Shown here piece by piece: positions 42,647 to 51,365 of a DNA stretch of 64,000 bases. The stretch is from Candidatus Poribacteria bacterium (GTDB lineage Bacteria; Poribacteria; WGA-4E; WGA-3G): contig JAJDWA010000050.1 in the NCBI GenBank assembly GCA_022825825.1, forward strand, positions 36,165 through 100,164, written 5' to 3'. The notes beneath the pieces were generated by a model. The model made no database searches and had not been told where the DNA came from. It worked only from the letters and a program-made list of their open reading frames with translations. Numbering within the stretch: the stretch's first letter is position 1; every line of letters starts with the position of its first letter. A program made the translations under genes and the position numbers.

Positions 42647-44281
42647 ATGACACTTCACACTCACTATCGCCTGAACCGACACCGTAAAATTGAACAAGAA
42701 GGTCGGAAATATGTCGCAGATCTTGAGACGAACGATATCGTTCAAGTCAACGATGTAGAATGGGAAATTCTGAGTCGCTATGGAACACAGACGCCATACC
42801 AAATCGTTGAGGCGCTCAAGGAAGAATATAAAGTCGAGTCTATCTTCGACGGGATTGAACGTTTGGAACGGCTTGGACAGCAAGGCTCCCTTTTAAGCGC
42901 AATAGATGGAGCAGCGAAACAGGATATAGACAGTTGGAAACAGAAGGATGGGAAACCGAAATTGTTGGTGCCGTTCCACTTTACAAACGAGAAAACATCG
43001 TTAGACTATACAACGAACCTGAATCGCTATCAGCTCCTGACGCACTTGACGCAATTCGCAGACTTGGAAACGCTTACTTTTTCCAAAGCAGAAGAAGAAG
43101 CCTCAAAGACGCAGGACTTTCAAGGTTACGGAGATATCCAGATTCGGAATATAGAAACAGAAGAAAGCAGTGCCTTCGGCCCCCCGTGGTATGCGATGGA
43201 CGGATACGATGGTATTCTACTCCTCTCTCAATTTTTGACAGACGACCTCTTATACTATCAACTTCCTGATGTGCCAATTGTTCATTGTATAGAAGATGTT
43301 CAGAAGTTACAAGGTTCAACGCTTGAGATGCTTCTAAATATCTATGCCCTCCAAAACGTAAAGGACACGCTAATCGTCAGATCTTCATGGGTAAAGGAAT
43401 GGCTGACGGAATACGGTATCCCGGGAAAGAATGTCTGTGTTATTCCTAATGGCATTAATGTTGGCGAACCTATTGGCAAACCACTGGCGAAGCAATATAC
43501 CGCTGCGCTCTCTGAAAAACCGATGTTTTCACAACAACCCATCGTAGGACTCATTTCAGGTTTTGGACCTAACTATGGAGCGGAATTGGTTTCTGCGTTC
43601 GCTCATGGCAATCCCCATCTTGCGATTTTTGTCTACGATCCATTTTTGGCAGAATATTATAAAAATCCACCAGACAATGTGGTAATTTTTAGCGCAGGTG
43701 ATGAGGAAACTCGTTCCGTTCTACCTATTTTCTTTCAGGCACTCGATCTCATCTGTTTTCCTGCGATTCCTGGAACACCACTATCGTTGGTCTTAGAGGC
43801 AATGGCATACGGCACGCCATGTATCGCTATGACGAAATATGGACTGCCTCCAGAGGTCAAAGGAGCTGGCGCCGTTGTGAAGTCGGAACGGCGTGGCTAC
43901 GGTAATCTCCGCGTCTCGATGTCTGAGTTGTCCAACACGATAAATCAGTGGTTAAAACCCTCTCATACACGCACCGAATGCGAAAACGCTGCAAAAGGTT
44001 TGGCTCAGAAATTCACATGGGAGAAATCCGCCAGAGGAATCGCACAGTTTTTTGAGAAAGGTCATGAGCGAAGTATAAGGGAAAAAACTTTGCTCCCCTC
44101 AGTTTTCTGCCGTCGATATAATCCGGGGACCGGAGACACTATCTCCAGCGTGTACCGAATCAGAACCAACAGATATGATTGCCTTGAAACCGCTTTTGTA
44201 GAAATGTTGGCGGAACAGCACACACCTGCTGAAATCGAGGCAATTTTTAAGCATTTCCGATGGGAAACTTCTGCTTCTTGA
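42647..44281 (+). CDS. RRE-glycosyltransferase fusion, type B, pair 1
   Basis: This 544-aa protein begins 21 bp after type A, with TGGAGGCG as ribosome site. Residues 5-80 are RRE-like (KIEQEGRKYVADLETNDIVQ, then VEWEILSRYGTQTPYQIVEAL). The GT body is more divergent than type A: VPIVHCIEDVQKLQ, VCVIPNGINV, VGLISGFGPNYGAE and ALDLICFPAIPGTPLSLVLEAMAYG. The first Glu of the E-x7-E donor motif is replaced (PGTPLSLVLE), so catalysis may be altered or it may be a partner subunit. The C-terminal helical tail (YDCLETAFVEMLAEQHT) matches type A. Confidence 0.75.
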   Translation: MTLHTHYRLNRHRKIEQEGRKYVADLETNDIVQVNDVEWEILSRYGTQTPYQIVEALKEEYKVESIFDGIERLERLGQQGSLLSAIDGAAKQDIDSWKQKDGKPKLLVPFHFTNEKTSLDYTTNLNRYQLLTHLTQFADLETLTFSKAEEEASKTQDFQGYGDIQIRNIETEESSAFGPPWYAMDGYDGILLLSQFLTDDLLYYQLPDVPIVHCIEDVQKLQGSTLEMLLNIYALQNVKDTLIVRSSWVKEWLTEYGIPGKNVCVIPNGINVGEPIGKPLAKQYTAALSEKPMFSQQPIVGLISGFGPNYGAELVSAFAHGNPHLAIFVYDPFLAEYYKNPPDNVVIFSAGDEETRSVLPIFFQALDLICFPAIPGTPLSLVLEAMAYGTPCIAMTKYGLPPEVKGAGAVVKSERRGYGNLRVSMSELSNTINQWLKPSHTRTECENAAKGLAQKFTWEKSARGIAQFFEKGHERSIREKTLLPSVFCRRYNPGTGDTISSVYRIRTNRYDCLETAFVEMLAEQHTPAEIEAIFKHFRWETSAS

Positions 44282-44332
44282 TGAAGTGTGTTCCTTGTTG
44301 GAGGTGGTTTCCCAGTTAAGGTTGGGGAACGA

Positions 44333-44344
44333 ATCCGGCCGGAT
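44333..44344. repeat. 12-bp perfect palindrome before peptide gene 1
   Basis: ATCCGGCCGGAT lies 37 bp upstream of the first peptide start. It could be an operator or small hairpin. A related CCGGCAGAAAGGAG word occurs before peptides 2 and 3. Confidence 0.35.
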
Positions 44345-44380
44345 CGAGATTTCCGGTAGAAAGAGAGGAGGTGAATCTGA

Positions 44381-44614
44381 ATGAAAACAAATCTCCGCGG
44401 TAAAATCCGCGAGTTCGTCCACTCCGAAGAAGGTAAAGTGGGAGTCAAATCCCCGTTGGCCCTCGGGGCGGCGGTGGGTAGCGTGCTACTCGCACAGACT
44501 ATCGTTGGAACAACACCCGCCCACGCAGGGGGGTTATGTAAAGATGACACTTGGTGTATGGACCCAGAGACATGTAATCGCCCTTTCATAAATGGATGGG
44601 GTACATGTTATTAA
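44381..44614 (+). CDS. Cys-rich precursor-like peptide 1
   Basis: The 77-aa peptide has a near-ideal ribosome site (GAGGAGGTGAA). Residues 1-23 are a charged leader (RGKIREFVHSEEGKVG) with E-E-G at 16-18. Residues 24-43 form a hydrophobic stretch (PLALGAAVGSVLLAQTIVG), then A-H-A-G-G at 47-51. The last 26 residues contain Cys 53, 59, 65 and 76 (C-x5-C-x5-C-x10-C), together with Trp and Tyr. It directly follows a glycosyltransferase pair and is most simply read as its substrate. Cleavage after A49 or after EEG is possible; the final product is unknown. Confidence 0.75.
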   Translation: MKTNLRGKIREFVHSEEGKVGVKSPLALGAAVGSVLLAQTIVGTTPAHAGGLCKDDTWCMDPETCNRPFINGWGTCY

Positions 44615-44662
44615 TTCCGTCAATATAGGCTGTAGCGTAGACCGTCACAATCTTATTGACTT

Positions 44663-44695
44663 TTCAGTGTGTGGTGGTTTCTACTGCCACACGCC
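44663..44695 (+). terminator. Possible hairpin terminator after peptide 1
   Basis: GTGTGGTGG...CTGCCACAC can fold into an imperfect stem 50-80 nt after the peptide stop. No U-tract follows. A comparable stem follows peptide 2. Confidence 0.35.
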
Positions 44696-44746
44696 CCTAT
44701 ATGCTGGGTCTGTTACGTCTCTTGAGCAATTATCGGAGGAATACAG

Positions 44747-45754
44747 ATGAAACGTATATTCGTCTTTTACATGCTTAGTGTGATACTACTATGTGCGAAC
44801 GTTGCTCCGCTTTTCCCAAAAGCACCAACGACCCCTAAAATCCTGTTTACCTCTACACGCGACGGAAACAGAGAAGTATACACCATGAACCCAGATGGCA
44901 GCGAACAGGTGAGACTCACACAACATCCTGGAAATGATCTGCAAGCCGTCTGGTCACCTACCGGCGAAAAGATTCTTTTCATCTCCGATCGCGGGGGGAT
45001 TCGAGACCTTTACTTGATGGATCCAGATGGAACCAACGTTCGACGTGTCTTCAAGAGAAAAACGAAAATCTATAGAACCAATCCAACATGGTCGCCCGAT
45101 GGCAAACACATCGCTTATGTGAACGCGAAGTTGGGTAATCTTAATGCTGATATCCACATTGCGCCCCTTGGAGAACAAGAGAATGAACATATTGCGAAAG
45201 GCTGGTATCCTTCATGGTCACCGGATGGTACTGAAATTGCCTATTCTGTAGACCAGCCATTCGCGTCTCAACTTACATTTATCAACGTCCAGACACGAGC
45301 GCAGGAACAACCACTATCCAAGAAAGCACTGATTTGGCAATACTATCCTTCTTGGTCTACTGCGGGAGACAGACTTGCCTTTACTGGGAACAAGCATCTG
45401 ATCCCCCCCATCTTGAAGCCGGATCTGCAAGAAGCATGGAAGGATAAACAGACGATCTACATCGTCAATCGAGACGGCTCTGGTCTCAAACAACTTATAG
45501 ATGAAGCAGGTCCCTATGCCCAGTATCCTGCGCTATCCCCGCATGGGGAAGAAGTTCTTTACACACAGAAAATCAATGGAGATTTCCAAATCTTCAAACT
45601 TCATCTAAACAGTGGCGTTCGGACACAATTGACGCATATTTCATGGAACACTGGGGGAGATTGGTTCGACCCAGCGTTTGCGTTGCCCGTTTCACCACAA
45701 CCCCAGCTGCTCACAACCACATGGGGAGATGTAAAAAAGAAGAATGACCAATAG
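44747..45754 (+). CDS. TolB-like PD40 beta-propeller, exported
   Basis: The protein has 335 aa. Signal peptide residues 1-22 (MKRIFVFYMLSVILLCANVA) precede PD40 repeats typical of TolB propellers: ILFTSTRDGNREVYTMNPDG, ILFISDRGGIRDLYLMDPDG, PSWSPDGTEIAY. About six blades. Such domains bind proteins in the periplasm and are not enzymes here. It follows peptide 1; a fragment with the same C terminus (WFDPAFAL.VSPQPQLLTT) follows peptide 2, showing a duplicated peptide-propeller module. It may act in sensing or export of the peptide. Confidence 0.8.
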   Translation: MKRIFVFYMLSVILLCANVAPLFPKAPTTPKILFTSTRDGNREVYTMNPDGSEQVRLTQHPGNDLQAVWSPTGEKILFISDRGGIRDLYLMDPDGTNVRRVFKRKTKIYRTNPTWSPDGKHIAYVNAKLGNLNADIHIAPLGEQENEHIAKGWYPSWSPDGTEIAYSVDQPFASQLTFINVQTRAQEQPLSKKALIWQYYPSWSTAGDRLAFTGNKHLIPPILKPDLQEAWKDKQTIYIVNRDGSGLKQLIDEAGPYAQYPALSPHGEEVLYTQKINGDFQIFKLHLNSGVRTQLTHISWNTGGDWFDPAFALPVSPQPQLLTTTWGDVKKKNDQ

Positions 45755-45858
45755 AGAAATCATTTTTTTCATATTAATCAGCCATTGTGACCATACTTTC
45801 AATCCACCTCGAGTGGATGAGAGAAAAAGAGTAAACATGATTTCAAAAAGGAACTTCA

Positions 45859-46755
45859 ATGTACTATTCTGAATTTGAAACTGCGTTTGAGGCACGGCTT
45901 CAGACACACACAGACGTATATCCGTGCGCCGTGGAATATCATCGCGCCCGTTTTGATCAGACGATTCAGTACCTGTTGTCTTCCATTTTAGAACAGACAG
46001 AAGACTTGATTCAACGTCCTGAAACGAACTGGACACACACTGAGGAAATCGTCAGTGACATTCTCTATTGTGGTGATATAACTATCAAACAACTTTTTTC
46101 ACTGGAGATTCCGAATCAGCTCACAGCAGATAGAGATTTCGAGGCAGTAAAAACGAAACTTTACGAAACGAAATATTACCCAATCAGCGAACACCTGAAT
46201 TATATCTCTTTTCCGCCTGCTTTGGAACGGAAAGCCTTCATCCGCAAGCATTTGGATTGTTTCAAAGGGAAATCTCGCTTTTGTGATCTCGGCTTCGGTC
46301 CTGGGGTGTTGACAGCGTTTATTCTACAGCAGAACACCTCGTGGCAAGCCACTGGTGTTGACGTTAGCCAACACTGCCTTCAGCATGCCCAAAGGCTCCT
46401 GAGAAAAAAAGGAATGCTTGGAAGGAGTGAACTGTCAGTTGGAGATGTGAGGACCTTACCCTATCCTGACGACACTTTCGATGTAGTCATAGCGATTGAA
46501 GTGCTCGAACATATCCCTGATCCAGAAACTGGATTGTCAGAAGCGATGCGCGTGCTGAAACCCGGTGGATACGCCATAACGGCACTGCCAGTCCAACTCC
46601 CACTGATGATGCACCTCTACGATTTTGACACGCCAGATGAAGTCTTAGCACTCTACAAAAAGGTTGGACTTGAGGTTATTGATTTTGAAACAAAGGAATT
46701 CCAACGTCAAACTGGGGCCTTCGTTGATACATTCGCGTTGAGTATCAAATCCTAA
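45859..46755 (+). CDS. Class I SAM-dependent methyltransferase
   Basis: This 298-aa protein has AAAAAGGAAC upstream. Residues 115-215 carry the Rossmann methyltransferase motifs: FCDLGFGPGVLTAFIL (motif I), GVDVSQHCLQHA, LSVGDVRTLPYPDDTFDVVIAIEVLEHIPDP and MRVLKPGGYA. The N-terminal 100 residues are helical and unassigned. The chemistry is transfer of a methyl group from SAM; the acceptor is unknown. Its location, between the first peptide-GT module and the A24 peptidase, makes the peptide or its sugar a plausible target. Confidence 0.8.
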   Translation: MYYSEFETAFEARLQTHTDVYPCAVEYHRARFDQTIQYLLSSILEQTEDLIQRPETNWTHTEEIVSDILYCGDITIKQLFSLEIPNQLTADRDFEAVKTKLYETKYYPISEHLNYISFPPALERKAFIRKHLDCFKGKSRFCDLGFGPGVLTAFILQQNTSWQATGVDVSQHCLQHAQRLLRKKGMLGRSELSVGDVRTLPYPDDTFDVVIAIEVLEHIPDPETGLSEAMRVLKPGGYAITALPVQLPLMMHLYDFDTPDEVLALYKKVGLEVIDFETKEFQRQTGAFVDTFALSIKS

Positions 46756-46773
46756 GGGAGGCAGTTTTTTATT

Positions 46774-47910
46774 ATGTCGCACTATGAATACTTTCTGATT
46801 TTTTTAGCACTCGTTTTCTGTGGATATGCGAGTTACACTGATCTGAAGACACAGAAGATTCGCAATTTCTGCTCCCTCGGACTTCTTTATGTGGGAACAC
46901 TCAGCCAATTGATGGCGTGGTATCTCGGTACAACAACGCCGCTCTATATCTTAGGACTCTTCTTTGGGAGCGGGCTGATCGCTTTTGCTTTCTATTGGTT
47001 TGGTATCTTCTCGCCGGGAGATTCCAAACTCTTTTGGGGACTCTGCTTAATTTTTCCGCTGTCACTGTTTAGAAACCTGAGCGGTGCTTTAAGTTTTCCA
47101 CCTGTGATACTCGCACTCAATATTATTGTTCCATACTCAATAGGAATCCTCGGTTATCTGCTTTTCAAGTTTGCCCTAATGCCGAACAAATTAAATCTGT
47201 TCCGGTATTTCTTTAAATCTTACTTTCAAAAGGATACGTTGCTCGAAAAACTATTTAGTCTACTTATGTTTATCGGTATCGGATCTGGGCTGACCTACTT
47301 GTTCCAGCACTTTGAGTGGGAACCCGATCGGTTACTGCATCTCCTTTTAGTTTTGGTGGCGTTCACATTGATACAGAAATTACTATCACCGCTACCGAAA
47401 ACACCAACCTATTACATAATTGGTGGTTTCACATCCGTTTGGTTGGCACTGCAAGCGACACCATCTGTATCGGTATTTCTCTCCGGTTTTGCCTTTTTCT
47501 TGGGATTGTATCTCGTTGTTTTTGTTATTGCCAAACAGTTGATTCTCAGTTTAGCGAGTATAACCTTGGACAATGCTGTGGACGTGAGTGGCCTTGAGAT
47601 TGGGATGATTCCCGCTGAGCAAATTGTTAGGGTGGAACAGCCGGATGGCACTGTCCGCTACGAAAAGCAACAGGTGGATTTTTCGAGCGGTCAGAAGGAT
47701 AATATCGTTATTTCACCTGATCCCGTAGGTCTAACTGCAGAAGAGATTTTCCAATTACAAAACCTTGCGGCGGAAGGTGCGTTTGCTGAATTTGGCAATC
47801 AGATAAACGTCCAACCCTCGATACGCTTTGCCCCAGTCATTTCCGTCGGTGCTCTGCTAACGGTGCTTTGTCAAGGTCCTTTTTATCTGAAACTGATGCA
47901 GTTTTTATAA
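46774..47910 (+). CDS. A24-type prepilin peptidase-like membrane protease
   Basis: The 378-aa protein starts 18 bp after the methyltransferase stop. It has roughly eight membrane spans. The two catalytic Asp motifs of aspartic type IV leader peptidases are present: ASYTDLKTQKIRN (first Asp, near residue 23) and FSPGDSKLFWGL (GDxK, near residue 86). A cytosolic C-terminal part (LEIGMIPAEQIVRVEQPDG) is unusual for the family. These enzymes cleave after Gly next to a hydrophobic segment, so the E-E-G leaders of the neighbouring peptides are plausible substrates. No other pilus genes are in the window. Confidence 0.78.
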   Translation: MSHYEYFLIFLALVFCGYASYTDLKTQKIRNFCSLGLLYVGTLSQLMAWYLGTTTPLYILGLFFGSGLIAFAFYWFGIFSPGDSKLFWGLCLIFPLSLFRNLSGALSFPPVILALNIIVPYSIGILGYLLFKFALMPNKLNLFRYFFKSYFQKDTLLEKLFSLLMFIGIGSGLTYLFQHFEWEPDRLLHLLLVLVAFTLIQKLLSPLPKTPTYYIIGGFTSVWLALQATPSVSVFLSGFAFFLGLYLVVFVIAKQLILSLASITLDNAVDVSGLEIGMIPAEQIVRVEQPDGTVRYEKQQVDFSSGQKDNIVISPDPVGLTAEEIFQLQNLAAEGAFAEFGNQINVQPSIRFAPVISVGALLTVLCQGPFYLKLMQFL

Positions 47911-48006
47911 ACATATAACCAACAAGGATAATGAACATTTTGAAAAGATATTAGACAGCATGTCCAAGCGGAGGGCTTCACTCCTACAGCGATAGTATTC
48001 GTCCTG

Positions 48007-48044
48007 AAGATGGTATTCCCAACACTATTTGGGAATACCATCTT
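48007..48044. repeat. 16-bp perfect hairpin before peptide 2
   Basis: AAGATGGTATTCCCAA (48007-48022) and TTGGGAATACCATCTT (48029-48044) are perfect complements around a 6-nt loop, 39 bp before the peptide 2 start. No U-tract follows, so it may stabilise or regulate the peptide message rather than end transcription. Confidence 0.6.
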
Positions 48045-48083
48045 GCCAGAACAGAAGCACCGGCAGAAAGGAGAAAAGCCGAG

Positions 48084-48314
48084 ATGAAAAATAACTTTCG
48101 CGGTAAGATCCGCGAGTTTCTCGCGTCTGAGGAGGGTAAAGTCGGGCTCAAGGCACCACTGACTCTTGGTGTAGCTACAGGTAGTGTTTTATTGGCGAAC
48201 GCAATCGTTGGAACAACACCTGCTGAGGCAGGCGGACCATGCTGGGACAACCAAGACTGCCTCTATCCTCCTCATATATGTGTTGTTCCAGATGGTAGCT
48301 GCCTTACTCAGTAA
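48084..48314 (+). CDS. Cys-rich precursor-like peptide 2
   Basis: The 76-aa peptide is closely related to peptide 1 in the leader (RGKIREFLASEEGKVGLKAP) and has hydrophobic residues 25-43, A-E-A-G-G at 47-51, and Cys 53, 59, 66 and 73 (C-x5-C-x6-C-x6-C). The core differs almost entirely from peptide 1 apart from the Cys spacing (leader conserved, core variable), as in ribosomal peptide families. The ribosome site is AAAGGAG. It has no adjacent GT pair of its own and follows the methyltransferase-peptidase unit. Confidence 0.75.
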   Translation: MKNNFRGKIREFLASEEGKVGLKAPLTLGVATGSVLLANAIVGTTPAEAGGPCWDNQDCLYPPHICVVPDGSCLTQ

Positions 48315-48401
48315 ACATTGACGGACGAACACAAGGCAAGTTTTTTAGAAATATAGGATAGGGACTCGTGTTTCAAACTGAGACCCTTCTAAAAAATGTC
48401 A

Positions 48402-48431
48402 GGGCGCGGTGGTTTTCGCCACGACGCGCCC
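48402..48431 (+). terminator. GC-rich hairpin after peptide 2
   Basis: GGGCGCG-GTGG-loop-CCAC-GA-CGCGCCC forms a strong stem about 90 nt after the peptide stop. No U-run follows, so termination is only likely, not certain. Confidence 0.5.
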
Positions 48432-48550
48432 CGTCATCTCTGCCTTTAACGTACTTTGAACAGTCGTGGGTTAAGGATGAACTTTGATGCGTCCAACTTT
48501 AACGCGAGGTTGGGCATTAATGCACCAATCCTAAGTCTATACACAACGTA

Positions 48551-48745
48551 TTGAAAACACAACGTATTGAAAACAAGGCATCGCAGATTTTCAAAACCAC
48601 GCTGACTAATGATCTCACGAAACAACTGACAGATATCGGGATTTGGAATAGTACACGCGATTGGTTTGATCCAGCGTTTGCTTTACGGGTTTCACCACAA
48701 CCTCAATTGCTGACGACAGTATGGGAAAAACTGAAACGAGAGTAG
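48551..48745 (+). pseudogene. C-terminal fragment of a second TolB-like propeller
   Basis: The frame ends WFDPAFALRVSPQPQLLTTVW, nearly the same as the end of the propeller gene at 44747-45754. Only the last 50 residues remain. The upstream 200 bp carry no propeller sequence. It marks an ancestral duplication of the peptide-propeller unit. Confidence 0.6.
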
Positions 48746-48836
48746 GTTTTCAGGCATAGCCACATTGCGGGCACTTTGTCAGAAATGTTCCTCAAAAATT
48801 TCAGATCTGCTGAACTTGGAGCAATGAGGTGCGTTT

Positions 48837-49169
48837 TCACGCCATAAACATTATAGGCTGTTCAGGTTCGTTTCGGTTTAGGTCCATCCCTTTTACCCAG
48901 TAATACCATTCTCGTTTATTTGGATTCCATTGAAAGCCTAATAACTTCAACTTGCCTCTCACATAATACGTGTTCCCTTTTACGCTAAGATATTCATCTG
49001 TTCTCTCAACGCGAATGTTATTGTTGAGACTTTCGACCTGTTTAATCAATGAATCAATACTCACCGCTACTTCCTCCCTTCTGAGTCGTAATTCTATTCG
49101 TGTTTTCTCTGAATATAGAATGAGCTTGCCCGTCGCCTTCCATAGACAACAGTGATACATCTCACTCAC
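48837..49169 (-). CDS. Hypothetical protein with ECF-type promoter
   Basis: The 110-aa protein starts at GTG 49169 or ATG 49160. The C-terminal half (YYVRGKLKLLGFQWNPNKREWYYWV) resembles small DUF5710-like domains in which a Gly-x-x-W-(D/N)-P core is followed by K.W; the N-terminal half is a helix with charged residues. It is the only gene of the cluster on the minus strand, yet an inverted member of the conserved promoter set lies about 80-105 bp upstream, so it probably belongs to the same regulon. Confidence 0.55.
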   Translation of the reverse strand: MSEMYHCCLWKATGKLILYSEKTRIELRLRREEVAVSIDSLIKQVESLNNNIRVERTDEYLSVKGNTYYVRGKLKLLGFQWNPNKREWYYWVKGMDLNRNEPEQPIMFMA

Positions 49170-49245
49170 ATTGACGCATCGGACATAGTGCTCGTCTGCT
49201 CACGCTGTTCTATTTCTTATGTCAGATTGCGTCCCTTTATTATTT

Positions 49246-49276
49246 AAGGACACAATTTTGGGTTACTGAGGGTGCA
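49246..49276 (-). promoter_or_regulatory. ECF-type promoter 3 (minus strand)
   Basis: On the minus strand TGCACCC (49276-49270), 15 bp, TGTGTCC (49254-49248), then TTAAATAA. It directs transcription toward the gene at 48837-49169. Confidence 0.65.
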
Positions 49277-49519
49277 GTCTGATATTTTAACTTTCATCTG
49301 CACTGCTAAAGTAGAACCTTTGCCTCCCAGTAAAGATCAATTCGGCGTGTTACGTTCGCATATTTTCGCCAAATTATAGCTCTTTTTTTCAGCAGGTTAT
49401 ACCTTTTTTTACCAACAAATTATGCATTATACCTTGATAAAACGTGGATTTCATACCGAAATATGGGCGGGCTTGGTGTGATTTTATGTATATTATGTTC
49501 GCATATTTTTTTCAAATTA

Positions 49520-49555
49520 TGCACCCTCTGCTACAAAATGTGGTGTCCTTAATTT
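49520..49555 (+). promoter_or_regulatory. ECF-type promoter 4 (upstream of second GT pair)
   Basis: TGCACCC (49520-49526), 15 bp, GGTGTCC (49542-49548), TTAATTTT. It lies about 50 bp before the second type A glycosyltransferase. Two copies of TTCGCATATTTT...CAAATTAT precede it at about 49348 and 49499. Confidence 0.65.
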
Positions 49556-49596
49556 TGAGAGCTCAATTACAAACAACGAAAAGATTGGAGAAAAAA

Positions 49597-51342
49597 GTGT
49601 TTGATTTCCCAAGAATTTTACACCCGCTTTACCTCTTTGAAAAGGATGCAGTATTTTACGCTGCGGACCTTGAAAAAGCGAGTATTATCGAACTCTCTGC
49701 TGTAATGTTCGACATCTTGAAACTGGCGGAAGAGCAAACGAGTGAAGAAATTATCCAAGTCCTGAAAATCATTTATGCAGAGGACGAGATTCATGAGGCG
49801 TTTGAGAGATTTGCGGAATTTGAAAGGGACGGGTTCCTATTCAATCGAGGTGAAAATCTCAGAGAAACTTTCGCTGTAGAAAGTAAACGGCGGAAGTTGC
49901 TTGTTGCGATACCAGGTATCAATGTTGACTCGTATTTTGATATCGAAACGTTGTATGCGGGGACGAACATGGCACTCTCTTACATGTTTGAACATCTCAC
50001 CAGATACATAGATCTTCACTTCGCAGGCAACCAAAATCGAAAGTTAGGAGATAACGTATATGAAGTTGATATCAGCGTGTCTGACTTCGGTAGACGCAGC
50101 CGAAGAATCAACGAGACCTATTTCGGTATTCTAACCTTACATCGCGACGAGGAAACGTGGCTGCTACCACTTTACGAGCATATAGAACTCCCACCGATCT
50201 TAGTTCAGTGTCATGCCCCCCGTGGACATGGTGGAAAAGCGATAAACTCTATATTGCGGCATTACGCGGCGATGCGAGATTTTGATGCTTTCACGGCACC
50301 ATCGGATTATGTCCGGGAGTTCTATTCAGATTACGTTTGGGACACAAGTTTCTTTAATACACTCCCTAACGGTGTAGATTCGGCATTGTTCCGTCCGATG
50401 GATAAACAAAAAGCCAAGCAAGAGTTGGCTGAACAGGTTGGAGACGAACGCATTGTAACAACGCCAACTGTTGGCTATCTTTCACGGGTGCAGTCTGAAA
50501 AAGGGGCATCTATCTACTTAAAACTCGCTGAATTGAATCCGCATTTGTTGTTTTTGATTGCAGGTCCGAACCTCGGAAGGTATCAATCGAGGGAACTTCC
50601 TGATAATCTCGTCTACGCCGGATTCCATCCTCGTGAGAAGTTGCCACTGGTCTACAATGCGTTTGATGTCTACTGTTTCCTTTCAATGTCAGGTGAGGAA
50701 ACCTTTGGATTGACGGTTCTCGAAGCGATGGCGTGTGGGGTTCCACCTATTGTTCCTAATTTTGATGGTGTGCCTTCGGTTGTTGGGAATGCGGGTCTGG
50801 TTGCCAATGCCGAGAATTTTGAAGAAGATATAGCGACGGTTGTAAGTTACCCTTCACCCTTAGATTTTTCGGAGAAGATTAATGTGCTGCTGAATGATGA
50901 CGAAAGGCGACAGGAACTTTCCCGGAAGGCAAGGGAACGAGCAGTGTCGTTCACTTGGGACAAAACGGCGCGACGGATTATAAAGTGCTTTGAGAGACTC
51001 CACGAAAAGAGACGGCTCGTCAGTCCAAATAGACTTTTAAATATGTTCGTACCGACACCGTCAGAAGCAGCTCACGGTTTAGAGAGGGAAGGCTTAGCAC
51101 ATCAAGGCAGTGAGTGGTTGAAATACAAATCAATTGTATTAGGGATGGATCAACATTATGAGCGCTGTCTAATAAGGGATACAGCGTATTCCATGCATCT
51201 TGAGGATGGTCTTGCGTTAAGCATTTTGAAGAATCACACTGTGAGGGAAGCCGAAGCGGTCCTTGCTGCGGTAGTTGAGGATGAAGAACGAGCAAAGGCG
51301 ACACTTAAAAGGGTTCACGGCTTAATACAGGCGACTGCCTAA
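49597..51342 (+). CDS. RRE-glycosyltransferase fusion, type A, pair 2
   Basis: I take GTG 49597 (VFDFPRILHPLYLFEKDAVF) because it aligns with the start of the pair 1 enzyme; the frame is open to 49444. About 581 aa, very similar to the pair 1 type A protein throughout. RRE-like domain residues 1-85; GT-B body with VGYLSRVQSEKGASIYLKLAE and EETFGLTVLEAMACGVPPIV; C-terminal helical tail YSMHLEDGLALSILKNHTVR. It differs mostly by an insertion near residue 480 (SEAAHGLEREGLAHQGSE). Likely a duplicate with a changed peptide specificity. Confidence 0.8.
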   Translation: MFDFPRILHPLYLFEKDAVFYAADLEKASIIELSAVMFDILKLAEEQTSEEIIQVLKIIYAEDEIHEAFERFAEFERDGFLFNRGENLRETFAVESKRRKLLVAIPGINVDSYFDIETLYAGTNMALSYMFEHLTRYIDLHFAGNQNRKLGDNVYEVDISVSDFGRRSRRINETYFGILTLHRDEETWLLPLYEHIELPPILVQCHAPRGHGGKAINSILRHYAAMRDFDAFTAPSDYVREFYSDYVWDTSFFNTLPNGVDSALFRPMDKQKAKQELAEQVGDERIVTTPTVGYLSRVQSEKGASIYLKLAELNPHLLFLIAGPNLGRYQSRELPDNLVYAGFHPREKLPLVYNAFDVYCFLSMSGEETFGLTVLEAMACGVPPIVPNFDGVPSVVGNAGLVANAENFEEDIATVVSYPSPLDFSEKINVLLNDDERRQELSRKARERAVSFTWDKTARRIIKCFERLHEKRRLVSPNRLLNMFVPTPSEAAHGLEREGLAHQGSEWLKYKSIVLGMDQHYERCLIRDTAYSMHLEDGLALSILKNHTVREAEAVLAAVVEDEERAKATLKRVHGLIQATA

Positions 51343-51365
51343 CATAAAAGGAGGATAAAGCATCA

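Noticed and set aside
46774..47910. Type IV pilus or Tad locus
   Set aside because: The A24 peptidase is alone; no secretion ATPase, TadC-like or secretin gene is in the window.
48837..49169. Radical SAM maturase in the peptide cluster
   Set aside because: RRE-like domains suggested one, but no CxxxCxxC radical SAM motif or SPASM Cys cluster was found in any gene of the region.
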